Assembly (NCBI RefSeq): GCF_002873135.1
Contig: NZ_MCVI01000022.1
Location: 47,529 to 111,528 of the forward strand
Direction: 5' to 3'
DNA length: 64,000 bases
Source of the DNA: Shewanella sp. 10N.286.48.A6
GTDB taxonomy: Bacteria > Pseudomonadota > Gammaproteobacteria > Enterobacterales > Shewanellaceae
Both the position numbers and the translations under genes were made by a program. Shown piece by piece: positions 24,358-33,530 of this stretch. The notes under the pieces are model-generated. The model saw only the letters and a list, made by a program, of their open reading frames with translations, was not told the DNA's origin and searched no databases. Each line of letters begins with the position of its first letter. The first letter of the stretch is position 1.

Positions 24358-25212
24358 ATGATGACGTTAAGCACGATTCGCCGTTGTTTTTCATTGAGTC
24401 AATGGCGACGAACCGCTTTTATCAGGGCGTTATGTAGCCTAGTGTTATTGGTGTCATTTTCATCGCTGGCTGCCAAACCGCCAGCGATTGCCGCCGCTGC
24501 TAATGTTAAATTTGCTCTTGATGAAATTGTTACCAACTTCACTGCCTCAACTGGATTGCCATTAAGAGTATCCTATGGATCTTCGGGTAATTTTGTCGCC
24601 CAGATCCAACATGGGGCTCCCTTTGAAATGCTGTTAAGTGCTGATGAGTTTTATGTTCAGCAGCTGCATAAAGCTGGAAAAACAGACTCTGATGGCACCA
24701 TTTATGCTGTTGGTAAGTTAGCCCTAGTTGCCCCGAAAAACTCCTCCCTAGTGCTTGATGTTGAACTTAACGGCTTACAACAGCAGTTAACTGACGGCAA
24801 GATTGCCCGCTTTGTTATTGCTAACCCTGCTCATGCGCCTTATGGCGAAAGAGCCAGAAGTTTATTGCAAGCAAAAGGCTTATGGCCGCAGTTAGAGTCT
24901 AAAATCATCATGGGCGAAAATGTCTCGCAAGCGGCGCAATTTGCCTTAAGTGGTTCTGCACAAGGTGGCATAGTGGCGCTATCGTTAGCGTCATCTGAGC
25001 AGTTTCGCAAAATGGGCAATTATATCGAAATACCCCAGTCGTTATATGAGCCGATTAATCAGCGAATGGTGATGATGCCCAATGCTGGTGCTACCACTCA
25101 GCAGTTTTATCAGTATATGCAAACCCAAGCCGCAAAAGATGTACTGCTCAATTATGGTTTTGGTTTTCCTCAGCGTGCTAATTCAAGCGCTTTTATGCAA
25201 GTCGAGAATTAA
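24358..25212 (+). CDS. modA: ModA, molybdate-binding periplasmic protein
   Basis: The substrate-binding component of the molybdate ABC transporter. A basic start and hydrophobic core ending near SSLAAKP form the signal peptide (about 40 residues). The mature protein has AAAANVKFALDEI, YGSSGNFVAQI and NPAHAPYGERA, which supply the oxyanion-binding Ser, Ala and Tyr. Length is 284 residues. It lies 14 bases after moaE and three bases before modB, so it is co-transcribed with cofactor synthesis genes and shares their control. Confidence 0.95.
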   Translation: MMTLSTIRRCFSLSQWRRTAFIRALCSLVLLVSFSSLAAKPPAIAAAANVKFALDEIVTNFTASTGLPLRVSYGSSGNFVAQIQHGAPFEMLLSADEFYVQQLHKAGKTDSDGTIYAVGKLALVAPKNSSLVLDVELNGLQQQLTDGKIARFVIANPAHAPYGERARSLLQAKGLWPQLESKIIMGENVSQAAQFALSGSAQGGIVALSLASSEQFRKMGNYIEIPQSLYEPINQRMVMMPNAGATTQQFYQYMQTQAAKDVLLNYGFGFPQRANSSAFMQVEN

Positions 25213-25215
25213 TCT

Positions 25216-25896
25216 ATGGATTGGCAATCGTTATGGTTATCAGCCAAGCTGAGTAGCGTTACTGTGCTAATTTTAGTGCCATTGGCCATTGTAGTTGGTC
25301 GACTACTGGCTTACCGTCAGTTCAAAGGGAAGTCATGGGTTGAAGCGTTAATCATGGTGCCCTTAGTGCTGCCTCCCACAGTAATAGGCTATTACTTACT
25401 GGTTGGCCTTGGCAGTCAAAGCCTCATCGGCCAATGGGTTGAGTCACTCTTTGGCGCGCAATTAGTGTTTAACTTCTCCGGTTTAGTTATTGCCTCTATT
25501 TTAGTCAATATTCCCTTTGCAGTGCAGCCAATCCAGCGGGCATTTGAAACTATCCCTCACGATATTCCTGATGCCGCCGCCTGTTGTGGCATGAGTTGGT
25601 GGCGAATTTTTGTCAAAATTGAGCTGCCGATGATTTGGCCAGGAGTATTAACCGCAGTGGTACTGTGTTTTTCCCATGTGCTAGGTGAATTTGGCGTAGT
25701 GCTGATGCTAGGCGGTAATATTGCCGGTGAAACCAAAACCATTTCTATTGCTATCTACGACAGTGTGCAGGCCTTTGATTTTGAATCTGCTGGTACCATG
25801 TCACTGGTGTTATTAGTTTTTGCTGTCAGTGTATTGGCGATTACTACCAGTCTTTCTCGACGTTTAGGAGGCCAGCATGCCAATCCGCAGCGTTGA
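25216..25896 (+). CDS. modB: ModB, molybdate ABC transporter permease
   Basis: A 226-residue inner-membrane permease with five predicted helices. The EAA loop that docks on ModC is visible in DIPDAAACCGMSWWRIF near residue 118. The gene overlaps modC by 20 bases. Confidence 0.95.
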   Translation: MDWQSLWLSAKLSSVTVLILVPLAIVVGRLLAYRQFKGKSWVEALIMVPLVLPPTVIGYYLLVGLGSQSLIGQWVESLFGAQLVFNFSGLVIASILVNIPFAVQPIQRAFETIPHDIPDAAACCGMSWWRIFVKIELPMIWPGVLTAVVLCFSHVLGEFGVVLMLGGNIAGETKTISIAIYDSVQAFDFESAGTMSLVLLVFAVSVLAITTSLSRRLGGQHANPQR

Positions 25897-26983
25897 TTTA
25901 CATTGCCAAATTTCCCAACAAGCACCGATCCCATTAGAGGCTAGCTTTAGCTGTAAAGCGGGAGAAGTCTTGGCTGTAGTGGGTCCTTCAGGGGGCGGTA
26001 AAACCACCTTGCTGCGAATGATTGCGGGCTTAGGTTCAGCTCAACAAGGAGCGATTCAAAGTGGAGATAAAACTTGGTTTTGTCATGAGAAACGCATCAA
26101 CTTATCACCGCAGCAACGTCATATAGGCTACGTGCCACAACACTTTGGTTTGTTTCCGCACTTAACTGCACTGGAAAATGTCATTTCTGGGCTCGATCAT
26201 ATTGCAAAGCATGAGCGTAAAGCCCGGGCGTTAGATTGGTTAGAGCGAGTGAATTTACATGGCTTACCCGCACGCTTACCGGCTCAGCTTTCAGGGGGCC
26301 AGCGCCAACGCGTCGCCTTAGCCAGAGCGCTTGCCAGAGAGCCGGCAGTTTTATTGCTCGATGAACCCTTTTCTGCGGTGGATAGAGAAACCCGAGAAAG
26401 GTTATATATTGAGTTAGCACGGTTAAAATCGCAATTATCAATTCCAGTGATTATGGTGACCCATGATATGAATGAGGCTTTATTACTGGCCGATAAAATG
26501 ATTTTAATCAGCCAAGGCAAGATGCTCCAGCAAGGTAAACCGTTTGATGTCTTGTCTCATCCTCGCAATGAAACCGTGGCGAGGCAAATGGGCTTACGTA
26601 ATATCTTTAATGCCCAAGTGTCTGGTCGTGATGAAAAAGCCAATATTACTTGGCTTAAAATGGGCGACCAGATTATTGCTAGCGATAGCGCCCCAGATTG
26701 CGAAGTTGGTCAAACCGTACGCTGGGTGATCCCTAATCAGGGCATTCGATTCAGCGCTATTACCAGCGGCCGCCTTTGCCGCAGTATCAATAAACTCGAT
26801 ATCGTGATTGATTCTATGTTGGTGATGGGGGAATCTGTACGTATAAAAGCGCGTATGGCAGGGATTGATGAGACGTTTAATATGGATGTGCCAGCTCACT
26901 TAGCGACTAAACTTGAGCTACAACAAGGTTTAGCCACCACAATAGCATTGAAGTCAGAACAAGTTCATATTCTAGAATCATGA
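25877..26983 (+). CDS. modC: ModC, molybdate ABC transporter ATPase
   Basis: A 368-residue ATPase that powers molybdate import. Walker A is GPSGGGKTT near residue 36, the Q loop is VPQHFGLFPHLT, the signature is LSGGQRQRVALARA, and Walker B is LLLDEPFSAVD followed by the THD switch. The last 130 residues form a divergent TOBE/MOP-like molybdate-sensing domain. AGGAGG at 25866-25871 is a strong ribosome binding site within modB. Confidence 0.95.
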   Translation: MPIRSVDLHCQISQQAPIPLEASFSCKAGEVLAVVGPSGGGKTTLLRMIAGLGSAQQGAIQSGDKTWFCHEKRINLSPQQRHIGYVPQHFGLFPHLTALENVISGLDHIAKHERKARALDWLERVNLHGLPARLPAQLSGGQRQRVALARALAREPAVLLLDEPFSAVDRETRERLYIELARLKSQLSIPVIMVTHDMNEALLLADKMILISQGKMLQQGKPFDVLSHPRNETVARQMGLRNIFNAQVSGRDEKANITWLKMGDQIIASDSAPDCEVGQTVRWVIPNQGIRFSAITSGRLCRSINKLDIVIDSMLVMGESVRIKARMAGIDETFNMDVPAHLATKLELQQGLATTIALKSEQVHILES

Positions 26984-27065
26984 TCAATTATTAATCTTAC
27001 AAAGCTTGGGTCTTTTAATCGGCTTAGGTAAAGTAGCTCAATTATCAATGTCTTTTGAGGCTCTC

Positions 27066-27590
27066 ATGTTCCGTATTGTTCTATCATTGCTTGTGGTATT
27101 CCCTTCAATGGTGATGGCAACGCCTAGTATGCATACTTTGTTATCTCAAGGTGAGTACGTTGAACCTATTGCGGTGATTCAGCAAGTTGAAATGGATCAC
27201 AATGGCTTGGTTTCAGCTTTTGATATGGATATTGAAAAAGATCAGTTAATTTATGAAATAGAACTTATCAACCTTGATACAAACGAACTTATAGCGTTTG
27301 AATTTGATGCCAAAGATGGCAGCTTGATGAGTAAGAAATTAAGTCATTTTGCCTCAGATGATTTAGACCAAATTAAGGCCGCCAAAGTACTTATTGATCA
27401 TAAAATGACCTTTACGGATTTGATTAAGTTAGCGACAAAAAATCAATCTGGTTATTTAATTGAAGCAGAACTCGAGCACGATTTGACCATAAGTTATTTA
27501 GAATTGAAGCTACTTAATGCGGCCAGTAAGCATACTATTGCTTTTGATATTGAGAATTTACGTCCATTACCCCTACTGCAGTGGGACTAA
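27066..27590 (+). CDS. PepSY-type periplasmic protein
   Basis: A 174-residue protein with a signal peptide (MFRIVLSLLVVFPSMVMATP) and two weak PepSY-like halves, each containing an acidic YEIELI or EAELEHD strand pattern. PepSY proteins often sit beside two-component systems and may modulate the sensor. GAGG six bases upstream supports ATG 27066; the longer in-frame start at 27006 has no ribosome binding site. It is 11 bases before the response regulator gene, with which it likely forms an operon. What it senses is unknown. Confidence 0.7.
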   Translation: MFRIVLSLLVVFPSMVMATPSMHTLLSQGEYVEPIAVIQQVEMDHNGLVSAFDMDIEKDQLIYEIELINLDTNELIAFEFDAKDGSLMSKKLSHFASDDLDQIKAAKVLIDHKMTFTDLIKLATKNQSGYLIEAELEHDLTISYLELKLLNAASKHTIAFDIENLRPLPLLQWD

Positions 27591-27601
27591 GGAACAGCAC
27601 T

Positions 27602-28279
27602 ATGCGAGTATTAATCGTTGAAGATGACGCAACAACATTACAGTATGTTGCAGAGGGTTTTACAGCTCAGCAATACCAAGTCGATACGGCAACCAATGGC
27701 CATGATGGCCTGTATAAAGCCAAAAATAATGATTTCGATATTATTATTTTAGACCGAATGCTGCCCCAAATTGATGGGTTAACATTGTTAACCGCGTTGC
27801 GTAAAAATGGTAATGAAACCCCAGTGTTAATCTTGTCAGCATTAAGTCATGTGGATGAGCGTGTAAAAGGCTTACGTGCCGGTGGCGATGATTATATGAC
27901 TAAGCCTTTTGCGTTTGCAGAGTTGCAAGTGCGAGCTGAAAAGTTAATTCAACGCAATGCGCCTGCTTCAAATAGTACCGATCTTGAAGTCGGTAATTTG
28001 AAAATGGAGCTACTCACGCGCAAAGTGACCTTAGATGATCATGAACTTATGCTGCAACCTAAAGAGTTTCAATTACTCAAATATCTGATGGAGCATCCTA
28101 ATAAAGTGATTAGCCGTACGCTATTATTTGAAGCTGTTTGGGATTATCATTTTGACCCTCGTACCAATGTGATTGATGTACATATCGCTAAGCTGCGTCG
28201 TAAGTTTGAAGAGTTAGGTCACCCAGAAATTATCGAAACCGTTCGAGGGGCTGGTTATCGCCTCTGTAAAGGGAATTAA
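27602..28279 (+). CDS. OmpR-family response regulator
   Basis: A 225-residue DNA-binding response regulator. The receiver domain has acidic residues D8/D9, phosphoacceptor D51 (IIILDRMLPQIDG) and K101 (MTKPFAF). The C-terminal winged helix includes LQPKEFQLLKYL and the recognition stretch RTNVIDVHIAKLRRK. AGGAACAGC precedes the ATG. Its partner kinase follows at once. Targets are not deducible, but the PepSY gene upstream is a natural candidate. Confidence 0.93.
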   Translation: MRVLIVEDDATTLQYVAEGFTAQQYQVDTATNGHDGLYKAKNNDFDIIILDRMLPQIDGLTLLTALRKNGNETPVLILSALSHVDERVKGLRAGGDDYMTKPFAFAELQVRAEKLIQRNAPASNSTDLEVGNLKMELLTRKVTLDDHELMLQPKEFQLLKYLMEHPNKVISRTLLFEAVWDYHFDPRTNVIDVHIAKLRRKFEELGHPEIIETVRGAGYRLCKGN

Positions 28280-28325
28280 ACCCTACCAAAGTAGTGCTTG
28301 GCGGATCACGCTAATATTTTCTACT

Positions 28326-29585
28326 TTGGTGACCTTGTTAATTGTACTGCTGGTATCGGGTTTATACCGGCAGCTAGTCATGGAACAAGAAAGCCAAGTT
28401 GAGCAGCATCTCGCGACTGAAATGCAGCGCTACAAGCAATTAGCCCTCACTGTGGACCGTCGTAGTTTTGCGGCGCAAATTCGCGCGGCTGATCCCAAAA
28501 CCGCGTTAATTGCTTGGCGTAATAATGTCGACATGGTTGGTGCCTTAAGTTTTGTACCTGACAACATGCCATTATTGCCTGAAACCCGCGATTTCCCCAT
28601 TCTCACTGGCGGACCAGATAAACTGCATATTTTGACCGGAGGATTGGTGTTAACCAATTACGGTCCCGTGCTTATCGCCACCCGTACTGATAACTTAGCT
28701 GCATTGATTGATAAATTTGTTAATGCGGCCTTTTGGATGGTGGCGCTGACATTAGCAATGACCTTAGCCGTTGGTTTTATTTTCTCTAAAGCCATCTTAC
28801 GGCGCTTAGTTCAATACAATCTATTGAGTCAGAAAATTGAGCAAGGACAATACGATACCCGTTTTCCTGTCAGTCATAATCAAGATGAATTTGATATGCT
28901 CGCAGGACAGTTTAATCGGGTATTAGATACCTTAGAGCACAACTTAATGTCAGTACGCGGGGTGACCGATAATATCGCCCATGACTTACGTACGCCGCTT
29001 TCGCATTTGCGCATAGGTATCGAGCAGTTACCGCAAAAACCGGCCGAGCAGGTACCTGAGCTCACCGCAATGCTGCTAGAAGAGCTAGATCATTGCTTAG
29101 CAACCTTCGATGCCATGTTGTCACTAACGCGCATTGAAGAAGGCCAGCAGACCCTTGATATGCAACCCGTTAGCTTGCAGCAGCTTTGCCAAGATTTATA
29201 TGAAATGGCAGAAGTGGTAGCTGAGTCTAAACAGCAAACCCTTAATTTAGTGATTGAAAATGATGTCACTATTTCAGGGGATAAATACCTGCTATTCCAA
29301 GCATTATTTAACCTAGTGGATAATGCCATTAAGTACGCGCCTGAAGATGCCGAAATTAGCATTGTGCAACAAGGTCGGCGGATCCAAATTATTGATAATG
29401 GCCCAGGGATAAATGCGCAAGACAAAGAACGAGTGTTTGAGCGTTTAGTGCGTTTAGATCCTAGTCGTCACCATCAAGGCACAGGTTTAGGGTTATCTAT
29501 GGTAAAAGCGATTTTATCTCGCCATCGTGCCAGTATTGAATTGGTAGATAATAACCCTGGTTTGATTGCCGATATTCATTTCTAA
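28326..29585 (+). CDS. Sensor histidine kinase (start uncertain)
   Basis: A membrane histidine kinase partner of the preceding regulator. It has an N-terminal membrane segment, a periplasmic loop of about 115 residues, a second helix (about 134-154), HAMP, the phosphoacceptor H219 in NIAHDLRTPLSHLR, and the ATPase motifs NLVDNAIKYAPED, IDNGPGI and GTGLGLSMVKAI. The first possible standard start is TTG 28326 (GTG 28329 next), which cuts the first membrane helix short. The frame stays open back to 28218 and reads KPYQSSAWRITLIFS before it, with an ATT at 28275 overlapping the upstream stop. The true protein may begin there. Confidence 0.85.
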   Translation: MVTLLIVLLVSGLYRQLVMEQESQVEQHLATEMQRYKQLALTVDRRSFAAQIRAADPKTALIAWRNNVDMVGALSFVPDNMPLLPETRDFPILTGGPDKLHILTGGLVLTNYGPVLIATRTDNLAALIDKFVNAAFWMVALTLAMTLAVGFIFSKAILRRLVQYNLLSQKIEQGQYDTRFPVSHNQDEFDMLAGQFNRVLDTLEHNLMSVRGVTDNIAHDLRTPLSHLRIGIEQLPQKPAEQVPELTAMLLEELDHCLATFDAMLSLTRIEEGQQTLDMQPVSLQQLCQDLYEMAEVVAESKQQTLNLVIENDVTISGDKYLLFQALFNLVDNAIKYAPEDAEISIVQQGRRIQIIDNGPGINAQDKERVFERLVRLDPSRHHQGTGLGLSMVKAILSRHRASIELVDNNPGLIADIHF

Positions 29586-29648
29586 TGTTCACTTCCAGTA
29601 TTCAATGTTATCTCGCATCACTCATCATTACTTAATAGAAGCCCATTT

Positions 29649-30329
29649 ATGTATCAGCTAGTTGAGCAGCATCCTGACTTTATTATCATTAATAAATCCG
29701 CAGGGGTTCATTTTCACAGTCAAGATGGTAATGCGGGCGTAGTCGCTCAAGTTGAGGCTGATTTAGGGATTAAGTTATATGCGGTTCACCGTTTAGATAC
29801 GCCAACCTCAGGGTTATTGATTTTGGCTAAATCTTCAGCCGCCGCAGCGATATTCACCGAGATGTTTAGCGCTCATAAGATCCAAAAATATTATTTGGCC
29901 ATTGCTAAAGGTAAACCGAAAAAGAAACAAGGTTGGGTTATTGGCGATATGGCTAAGTCACGTCGCAGTATGTATAAGCTATTACGCTCAACTGATAACC
30001 CGGCGATCACGCAGTTTTTTTCCCATTCAATTGCCGCTGGGACTCGGTTGTATTTACTAAAACCACTGAGTGGTAAAACCCATCAATTACGGGTCGCGTT
30101 AGCCAGTCTAGCGGTACCGATTTTAGGGGATAGCCTTTATGGCGGTGAGGTATCAGATAGATGCTACCTTCATGCAATGGCGCTGCAGTTTGAATATAGT
30201 GCTACGCAGTACCAATTTATTCAATGGCCCCATTTAGGTGAGCAATTCAAACTGGCAGCAGTCACTCAGCAGCTAGCAAATGAATGGCAAAGTCCCAATG
30301 ATTTACCATGGCCAGCGCCAGTAAAATAA
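29649..30329 (+). CDS. RluA-family pseudouridine synthase
   Basis: A 226-residue RNA pseudouridine synthase resembling the short RluA-type subfamily TIGR01621. The catalytic motif HRLDTPTSGLLIL carries Asp50; KYYLAIAKGKP and LSGKTHQLRVAL are the other family blocks. No S4 domain is present. The RNA target is unknown. It is probably transcribed on its own and converges with the diguanylate cyclase gene. Confidence 0.88.
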   Translation: MYQLVEQHPDFIIINKSAGVHFHSQDGNAGVVAQVEADLGIKLYAVHRLDTPTSGLLILAKSSAAAAIFTEMFSAHKIQKYYLAIAKGKPKKKQGWVIGDMAKSRRSMYKLLRSTDNPAITQFFSHSIAAGTRLYLLKPLSGKTHQLRVALASLAVPILGDSLYGGEVSDRCYLHAMALQFEYSATQYQFIQWPHLGEQFKLAAVTQQLANEWQSPNDLPWPAPVK

Positions 30330-30375
30330 GCTTGCTTAGAGTCATGGCGGTAGCAATAACATGGTTTGTCAGTCG

Positions 30376-31572
30376 TTAAATTGAATAGGTTTGTAAGCTT
30401 ACTAAGTTGGCCGATTTAACACAATTACGGCCACTGTTTTTTGCTTGATACATGGCTTTGTCGGCCAGATGTAATAAGTCGTCGGCATCAATGCCTTCTT
30501 TCATGGTGACGCAGCCGATACTGGCTTCAACAGGTATGGTATCTCCGTGCCAGTCTAGTTGAATTTCTGCAACAGTTTGCTGGAGCTTTTTAGCGACTTT
30601 GAGCACGTTAGCTTCATTGGTTAAGGGTAAAATCAATACAAACTCTTCGCCACCAAAGCGGCATAAATAATCCAGTTTACGAATCGCAGTGCTCAACTGT
30701 TGTGCCACCGCTTTAAGCACCTCATCACCTGCCACGTGACCATAACGGTCATTAATATTCTTAAAGTGATCCAAATCAATTACCATCACACTGTAGCTGA
30801 CTTTATCTCTTAACCAACGTTGATATTCAGTATTGAGTTTGTGTTGCAGGGCATTACGGTTAAACAACCCTGTGAGGGAATCCTTATTGGCGAGGGTTCT
30901 AATTTTGACCACTAAGCGATTAATCGTGTTACCAATAATAAGAATATTCACGATCAAAATAAGTGCGATATAGGTCCATAAAATCGGGATAGATTCTTTG
31001 GCATTAAAGGCGGCGTAATTGGCTACTTTTTCTGGATAGAGCATCAAAATGAACGCTCTGATAAAAAACATGAATCCAATAGCAACAATGGGGATGACTA
31101 ACCAATAAGTTGCAAAAGCAGTAAAGTTAGCTTTCAACGCGACATAGTGATCTTTGGCGAGCATAAAAAATAGTGTGGCGGCACTAAAGGATAAAATAAT
31201 CATCAAGTACGCGGAGCTAGAAACATGCGGCTTAGCTAATAACATTAACCCACCGGTGGTTAACAGCAAGATTAAATCATAGCGGTGACTAGAGGGCAGG
31301 TGATAAAGCCGTTGTGCGCCCCAGCGTAATAAACAAAAGCCAATTAGGATGAACATATCGGCCACTAACCAGTGTAAGTAGCTGGGGTCATCAGTGCGCT
31401 GAATGTAAAGCAGCATGCCGACAAGGATAGATAAATTGGCTAATGCAAAGCGTGAGCTGGCTTTAGGTGCAACCCGCATAGGGGTGACCATGATGATCCA
31501 AGCGACAGTTGCTGCAATACAAAGCACGCAAATAACTTGAATTAACACTAAGCTACTACTATTTTCTATCAT
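30376..31572 (-). CDS. Membrane diguanylate cyclase (GGDEF)
   Basis: A 398-residue protein with six or seven N-terminal membrane helices (residues 8-215) and a C-terminal GGDEF domain that makes cyclic di-GMP. The active site is GGEEF at 307-311, which is catalytically competent. RKLD at 298-301, five residues upstream, is a proper inhibitory I-site, so product feedback is expected. There is no EAL domain. The membrane part does not match a named sensor family I can recognise. Confidence 0.92.
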   Translation of the reverse strand: MIENSSSLVLIQVICVLCIAATVAWIIMVTPMRVAPKASSRFALANLSILVGMLLYIQRTDDPSYLHWLVADMFILIGFCLLRWGAQRLYHLPSSHRYDLILLLTTGGLMLLAKPHVSSSAYLMIILSFSAATLFFMLAKDHYVALKANFTAFATYWLVIPIVAIGFMFFIRAFILMLYPEKVANYAAFNAKESIPILWTYIALILIVNILIIGNTINRLVVKIRTLANKDSLTGLFNRNALQHKLNTEYQRWLRDKVSYSVMVIDLDHFKNINDRYGHVAGDEVLKAVAQQLSTAIRKLDYLCRFGGEEFVLILPLTNEANVLKVAKKLQQTVAEIQLDWHGDTIPVEASIGCVTMKEGIDADDLLHLADKAMYQAKNSGRNCVKSANLVSLQTYSI

Positions 31573-31711
31573 TAAGCCTTCAAAAATTTATAAATATTTC
31601 AATATGAAATTGTAGGTAAAATAATCATAATGATATTTAGCGACTTTCACAATTGGTTATTATTTTTACACTAGTTAGCTTTTACTGTTGATAAAAAGGA
31701 CACTGAAACTT

Positions 31712-31879
31712 ATGGACGCAAACAAAATTCTTCTGATTATACTGGCAATTTTATTACCACCGGTGGCGGTTTTCTTGAAAAAAGGGGTCGGTAAAGACTT
31801 ACTGATCAACATCATTTTATGCTTATTATTCTTCCTTCCAGGTGTGCTACATGCGATTTGGGTGGTGATACAAGATTAA
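31712..31879 (+). CDS. YqaE/Pmp3-family small membrane protein
   Basis: A 55-residue hydrophobic protein with two helices, ILAILLPPVAVFLKKG and INIILCLLFFLPGVLHAIW, the hallmarks of the Pmp3/YqaE (UPF0057) family, linked to membrane potential and stress. ATG 31712 is taken as start; a TTG at 31688 would add eight residues. It is followed by a strong terminator. Confidence 0.85.
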   Translation: MDANKILLIILAILLPPVAVFLKKGVGKDLLINIILCLLFFLPGVLHAIWVVIQD

Positions 31880-31894
31880 TTAATCTTAAAATCT

Positions 31895-31930
31895 AAATAC
31901 CAATTTTGATGATTCAAAATTGGTATTTTT
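31895..31930 (+). terminator. Terminator after YqaE-like gene
   Basis: A 15-bp AT-rich stem (31895-31909 with 31914-31928) runs straight into a T tract. Confidence 0.8.
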
Positions 31931-32018
31931 AACCGTTCAATTGTAAAATCGCCCTCCATTTGAATATCTGCAGTAAAAATATTGAATTTTTTCGGCGTAA
32001 CAGTAACGAGAGTATGCA

Positions 32019-32240
32019 ATGAATCGTCGTAAAAAAATCAACTCAACCCTGAAAGCGAAAGCCAAAAAAGCCAATGCTAAAAAAGCTGGCAGTAACAAAC
32101 CGGCCTACATTGCTAAAGCCGATAGAATTAAACTTGATGAAGCTGCAGTCACTGAGGTTGCAGTCACTGAAGTTGCAGCGGTGAAACCTGATAGTGCAGT
32201 TTTACAAAGTGACTTGGTAACGGCTACCACTACAAGCTAA
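32019..32240 (+). CDS. Small basic DUF2986-like protein
   Basis: A 73-residue protein whose first 35 residues are very rich in Lys and Ala (MNRRKKINSTLKAKAKKANA) and include KPAYIAKADR. This matches my memory of DUF2986, a family of unknown function in Shewanella and Vibrio. The second half is acidic and low in complexity with a short internal repeat (AVTEV twice), which looks like recent expansion of a 15-base unit. Confidence 0.65.
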   Translation: MNRRKKINSTLKAKAKKANAKKAGSNKPAYIAKADRIKLDEAAVTEVAVTEVAAVKPDSAVLQSDLVTATTTS

Positions 32241-32311
32241 TCCGTTTTATCACGCTGATACTTATAATTTTAGGCGCTAGCCAATTCAATTGCGCTTAGC
32301 GTTCAGTGCCA

Positions 32312-32644
32312 CTACGATTTTTGATGGTCTCGTCTAAATAATTCCCAAGACTCCACTACTTCACCGTCGGGTAAAGTGCACAGTAAGATATCGCCATTGA
32401 TGTGAGCTATGGTCGCTAAACTGCCGTCTAGCTTAAGGCAGTAATCGGCAGCAGGATTAGTTTGGTGTAACGGGGTTATATCGTCACCTGAGCAGGCCGA
32501 GAGAAGGGTAACGCTACAGCCTAAGCACAGTGTTTGCATTGGCCTTAAGTGGCAGTAAAATTCTTGAGACGAGCTTGGTGTAAATCCAGTTATCTGGCGC
32601 AGTTGTTGAATGCTTAGATGCAGTTGTTGAAGAAGAGCTGACAT
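32312..32644 (-). CDS. DUF333 domain protein, probable lipoprotein
   Basis: The C-terminal half, NPAADYCLKLDGSLATIAHI and ICTLPDGE-like LLCTLPDGEVVESWELF, is a DUF333 domain, which is found in small secreted or lipid-anchored proteins (HlyJ-like). A lipobox LLSAC stands at residues 47-51 of the long form. An ATG at 32539 would give a 75-residue lipoprotein with the lipobox correctly placed but a poor, uncharged N-region. ATG 32644 has the better ribosome binding site (AGGAA) but puts 36 extra residues in front. Either could be right. Confidence 0.6.
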   Translation of the reverse strand: MSALLQQLHLSIQQLRQITGFTPSSSQEFYCHLRPMQTLCLGCSVTLLSACSGDDITPLHQTNPAADYCLKLDGSLATIAHINGDILLCTLPDGEVVESWELFRRDHQKS

Positions 32645-32721
32645 AACAGAGTTCCTGTTTATAAAGCCGTTTTATCTCTTCTTCAACTATAGACAAGTTT
32701 GCCTTGTTAGGTGAATTACTT

Positions 32722-33492
32722 CTATTGCCCACAAACGGGGCAGTGAATTTGCTTCGGTAGTTTCATTTCTCGAAACTCCATCGTCATGGCATCAATCATT
32801 AGAATGCGGCCATTAAGCCCTTGGCCCATACCGCTAATGGCCTTAATGGCTTCAGTGGCTTGAATACAACCCACTAAACCCACGACAGGAGCTAATATTC
32901 CTGATTCAACACAGGTTAGCTGCTGCTCACCAAACAGACTGCTGTAGCATTGATAGCAAGGCGACTGCGACTGATAATCAAATACCGTCACCGTGCCTTC
33001 CATACGAATAGCTGCCGCTGAAATAAAGCTGACTTTATGCTTAAAGCAGCTGCGGTTAAGTTGCTCGCGAACTAATACATTATCAGTGCAATCCAGCACC
33101 AGCATATGTGTTGATACTAACTGCTCAATGGCAGCTTCATCCAGAAACTGATTAATGGTATTGATGTAAATAAGTGGATTGAGTTGCTGTAATGTTTGCT
33201 TCGCAGAATCAACTTTTGCTTGGCCGATATTTTCATCATGATGCAGTACTTGGCGCTGCAAATTTGATAACTCCACGGTATCAAAATCCACTATGGTCAT
33301 TTCACCCACACCTGCCACTGCCAAATATTGGGTTACAGTGCAGCCTAAACCGCCAGCGCCTATGACTAAGACTTTGGCTTGTTTAAGTTTCTCTTGGCCT
33401 TCGATATCCATGGCTTTAATGGATATTTGGCGGCTATAACGCAGCATTTCATTATCGGTAAGAATATCGTCAGTTAACATGTCATTGCTCAT
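32722..33492 (-). CDS. moeB: MoeB, molybdopterin-synthase adenylyltransferase
   Basis: Activates the C-terminus of MoaD by adenylation so that it can receive sulfur. The 256-residue protein has the nucleotide site GAGGLGCTVTQYLA, the D-x-D/E-LSNLQRQ stretch, DCTDN, and zinc-binding CYQC and CPVC pairs. ATG 33492 gives the usual MoeB N-terminus (NEMLRYSRQI about 15 residues in). An upstream TTG at 33537 is open but adds residues not found in the family. The ATG overlaps the stop of a nine-codon frame that has its own good ribosome binding site. It lies directly after moeA. Confidence 0.95.
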   Translation of the reverse strand: MSNDMLTDDILTDNEMLRYSRQISIKAMDIEGQEKLKQAKVLVIGAGGLGCTVTQYLAVAGVGEMTIVDFDTVELSNLQRQVLHHDENIGQAKVDSAKQTLQQLNPLIYINTINQFLDEAAIEQLVSTHMLVLDCTDNVLVREQLNRSCFKHKVSFISAAAIRMEGTVTVFDYQSQSPCYQCYSSLFGEQQLTCVESGILAPVVGLVGCIQATEAIKAISGMGQGLNGRILMIDAMTMEFREMKLPKQIHCPVCGQ

Positions 33493-33530
33493 TAAGCTGC
33501 TAGCCCCTTGCTGTCGGTCATTATTAATCC

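Noticed and set aside
32130..32190. Short repeat in the DUF2986-like gene considered as a CRISPR or VNTR
   Set aside because: Only two copies of a 15-base unit within a coding frame; no spacers.
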